From Lachnoclostridium sp. UBA933 (GTDB lineage: Bacteria > Bacillota > Clostridia > Lachnospirales > Lachnospiraceae): a stretch of 6,453 bases of DNA. Made by a program: the position numbers and the translations under genes. Where the stretch lies: the NCBI GenBank assembly GCA_002293545.1, contig DBDL01000126.1:1-6453 (forward strand), given 5' to 3'. This document shows, in pieces, positions 5,781-6,453 of this stretch. Below the pieces are notes generated by a model. That model saw nothing but the letters and a program-made list of their open reading frames with translations. It was not told where the DNA came from and searched no databases. Within the stretch, counting starts at the first letter, position 1, and the number at the start of each line of letters is the position of its first letter.

Positions 5781-5976
5781 ACTTCCCATTTCCGGCAGCA
5801 GGGAAAGGAAGTATATCAACCGCAGAGCAGAGTAATGTATGCCAGTGATATAGTTGAAAGGCGGGTAGAACCCTTTTCGGAGGATCAAAAAAAAACTTTA
5901 AGACATTTTTACCTTGTATTAATAAAAAAAAGAATTTTTCTTTTTTTTTCTTGACATAAACAATATATTGTTGTAT
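5765..5976. mobile_element. Inferred invertible promoter segment (phase-variation switch)
   Basis: A 180-bp interior (5781-5960) lies between 16-bp perfect inverted repeats, with a tyrosine recombinase gene starting 18 bases outside the right repeat. The interior holds an outward-facing -35 and A/T tract at its right end and nothing comparable at its left end. Inverting it would move the -35 from the recombinase side to the operon side, with the same 17-bp spacing. This layout matches invertible promoters known from Bacteroides polysaccharide loci, E. coli fim and Clostridioides switches. A small GGGT/ACCC stem followed by TTTT (5863-5877) lies inside, probably too weak to terminate. Inversion is inferred, not observed. 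Confidence 0.75.
5924..5948. promoter_or_regulatory. A/T tract next to the -35, UP-element-like
   Basis: Eight A residues and GAA (5924-5934) are the exact complement of TTCT8 (5938-5948), separated by TTT, and a 9-T run ends two bases before TTGACA. Relative to the predicted start near 5986 this spans about -62 to -38, where AT-rich UP elements contact the alpha subunit C-terminal domain. It would move with the -35 on inversion. The all-AT stem is not a convincing terminator. Confidence 0.5.
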
Positions 5977-5979
5977 TAA
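5951..5979 (+). promoter_or_regulatory. Sigma-70 promoter in the invertible segment, facing the recombinase
   Basis: -35 TTGACA (5951-5956) is a perfect match. The spacer is 17 bp. The -10 TATTAA (5974-5979) matches four of six bases. The -35 lies inside the invertible segment, the spacer is mostly the right inverted repeat, and the -10 takes TAT from the repeat and TAA from fixed DNA. The start point would fall near 5986, only about 8 bases before the recombinase ATG, giving a very short leader without a ribosome binding site. Confidence 0.75.
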
Positions 5980-5984
5980 GTTGA
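5961..5984. repeat. Right inverted repeat (IRR) of the inferred invertible segment
   Basis: The inner 16 bases CAATATATTGTTGTAT (5961-5976) are the exact reverse complement of 5765-5780, and over 24 bases there are three mismatches. Around it lie further TTGAC motifs at 5951 and 5981 and a GTCAA at 5996-6000, which may be additional recombinase or regulator contacts. The repeat overlaps the spacer and -10 of the promoter, so recombinase binding should compete with RNA polymerase. Confidence 0.85.
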
Positions 5985-5993
5985 CTTAATAGT

Positions 5994-6453
5994 ATGTCAA
6001 AGAACGATAAGGTATTATATAATTACAGGGAATCACTCATTCTGCAGGAAAAATCACAAACCACCATCAATAAATACATCAGGGACGCGGACAGATTTCT
6101 TGATTTTATCAGTAAGGAGATATCAGGAATAAAAAAACAAGATATTCTGAGGTATAAGGAACACCTGTCTAAACGATATAAACCGGTCAGTGTAAACTCC
6201 TATCTAATATCAATAAACAGATTTCTCTCCTATCTGAACAAGAACTCATTCCGTGTAAAAACCATCAGAATTCAGCGCGAAAGCAGCCTGAATAATATGT
6301 TCAGCGATGAGGAATACTCACAGCTGGTCAAAACAGCGAAAGAGCATGACAAAATACGTATTTACTATATGATAAGAGTCCTTGCTTCAAGCGGGATACG
6401 GATAGGGGAACTCCAATATCTCACAAAGGATACCCTGAAAAGCGGCGGAACCT
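5994..6453 (+). CDS. Tyrosine site-specific recombinase, 5' part (runs off the window)
   Basis: 153 codons are visible and the frame is open at the right edge. Residues about 8-85 form the helical SAM-like core-binding domain (YRESLILQEKSQTTINKYIRDADRFLDFI ... VNSYLISINRFLSYL). The catalytic domain starts near 103 (MFSDEEYSQLVKTAKEHDK) and contains SSGIRIGEL, where R136 is the first catalytic arginine of the family. The downstream K/H-x-x-R, His and Tyr lie beyond the window, so completeness is unknown. The sequence style resembles the recombinases abundant in Clostridia and mobile elements. The ATG at 5994 is the only good start: the next in-frame Met is M102, which would lose the N-terminal domain. 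No Shine-Dalgarno site is seen, and the predicted transcript leader is about 8 bases. Its position next to inverted repeats suggests it inverts the 5765-5976 segment; integration of a larger element is the alternative. Confidence 0.85.
   Translation, partial: MSKNDKVLYNYRESLILQEKSQTTINKYIRDADRFLDFISKEISGIKKQDILRYKEHLSKRYKPVSVNSYLISINRFLSYLNKNSFRVKTIRIQRESSLNNMFSDEEYSQLVKTAKEHDKIRIYYMIRVLASSGIRIGELQYLTKDTLKSGGT

Noticed and set aside
5863..5877. Terminator inside the invertible segment (GGGT/ACCC then TTTT)
   Set aside because: A 4-bp stem with four T residues is too weak to claim.
5924..5949. Homopolymer slippage switch (8 A, 9 T)
   Set aside because: Length changes here would not alter the -35/-10 spacing or any reading frame. 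An UP-element role fits better.
1..6453. CRISPR array, tRNA or rRNA genes
   Set aside because: No regularly spaced direct repeats and no cloverleaf or rRNA-like sequence were seen on either strand.

Overview
The window holds a compact leftward cluster of eight genes (minus strand, 5710 to 175). At the right edge it meets a divergent, truncated tyrosine recombinase gene (plus strand, from 5994). The base composition, strong GGAGG-type ribosome binding sites and many small AT-capped hairpins do not fix a species. A host-associated anaerobe, perhaps a spirochaete (Treponema-like) or a Firmicute, is my guess. It rests on a DUF261-like protein, a family I associate with spirochaetes, and on a recombinase resembling those common in Clostridia. 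No phage structural, ribosomal or housekeeping gene is present, so this looks like an accessory region.

Layout in order of leftward transcription: a DUF2589-family protein (5710-5096); a helical protein whose N-terminus resembles a diverged DUF2589 core (5051-4272); an all-helical unknown (4258-3659); a small papain/C39-like cysteine-peptidase-fold protein, possibly DUF261 (3647-3240); a single-domain ricin-type beta-trefoil (3191-2724); a beta-rich unknown (2641-2012); a second papain-like protein with a WGVCGF Cys motif (1908-1345); and an exported ionotropic-glutamate-receptor-like membrane protein (1272-175). Seven of the eight lack a signal peptide. Each has its own ribosome binding site, and the gaps are 11-103 bases. 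Two related ~50-bp hairpin repeats lie after the peptidase-like gene and after the beta-trefoil gene.

The main discovery is between 5757 and 5984. Inverted repeats (16 bp perfect, 21 of 24 bp overall) bracket a 180-bp segment beside a tyrosine recombinase gene. A consensus -35 (TTGACA), preceded by an A/T tract, lies just inside the right repeat. With a 17-bp spacer it pairs with a -10 overlapping the repeat's outer end and fires right, toward the recombinase. The left repeat carries a -10 facing the eight-gene cluster (TATAAC), but no -35 faces it in this orientation. Inverting the segment would put TTGACA exactly 17 bp from TATAAC, creating a near-consensus promoter for the cluster and removing the -35 from the recombinase. 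I therefore read the locus as a phase-variable operon, OFF as sequenced, with a recombinase that would switch itself off when it turns the operon ON. The switch is inferred from sequence alone. The cluster's function is unknown: peptidase-like, lectin-like and DUF2589 components suggest an effector, conflict or surface-interaction system, but nothing here proves that.
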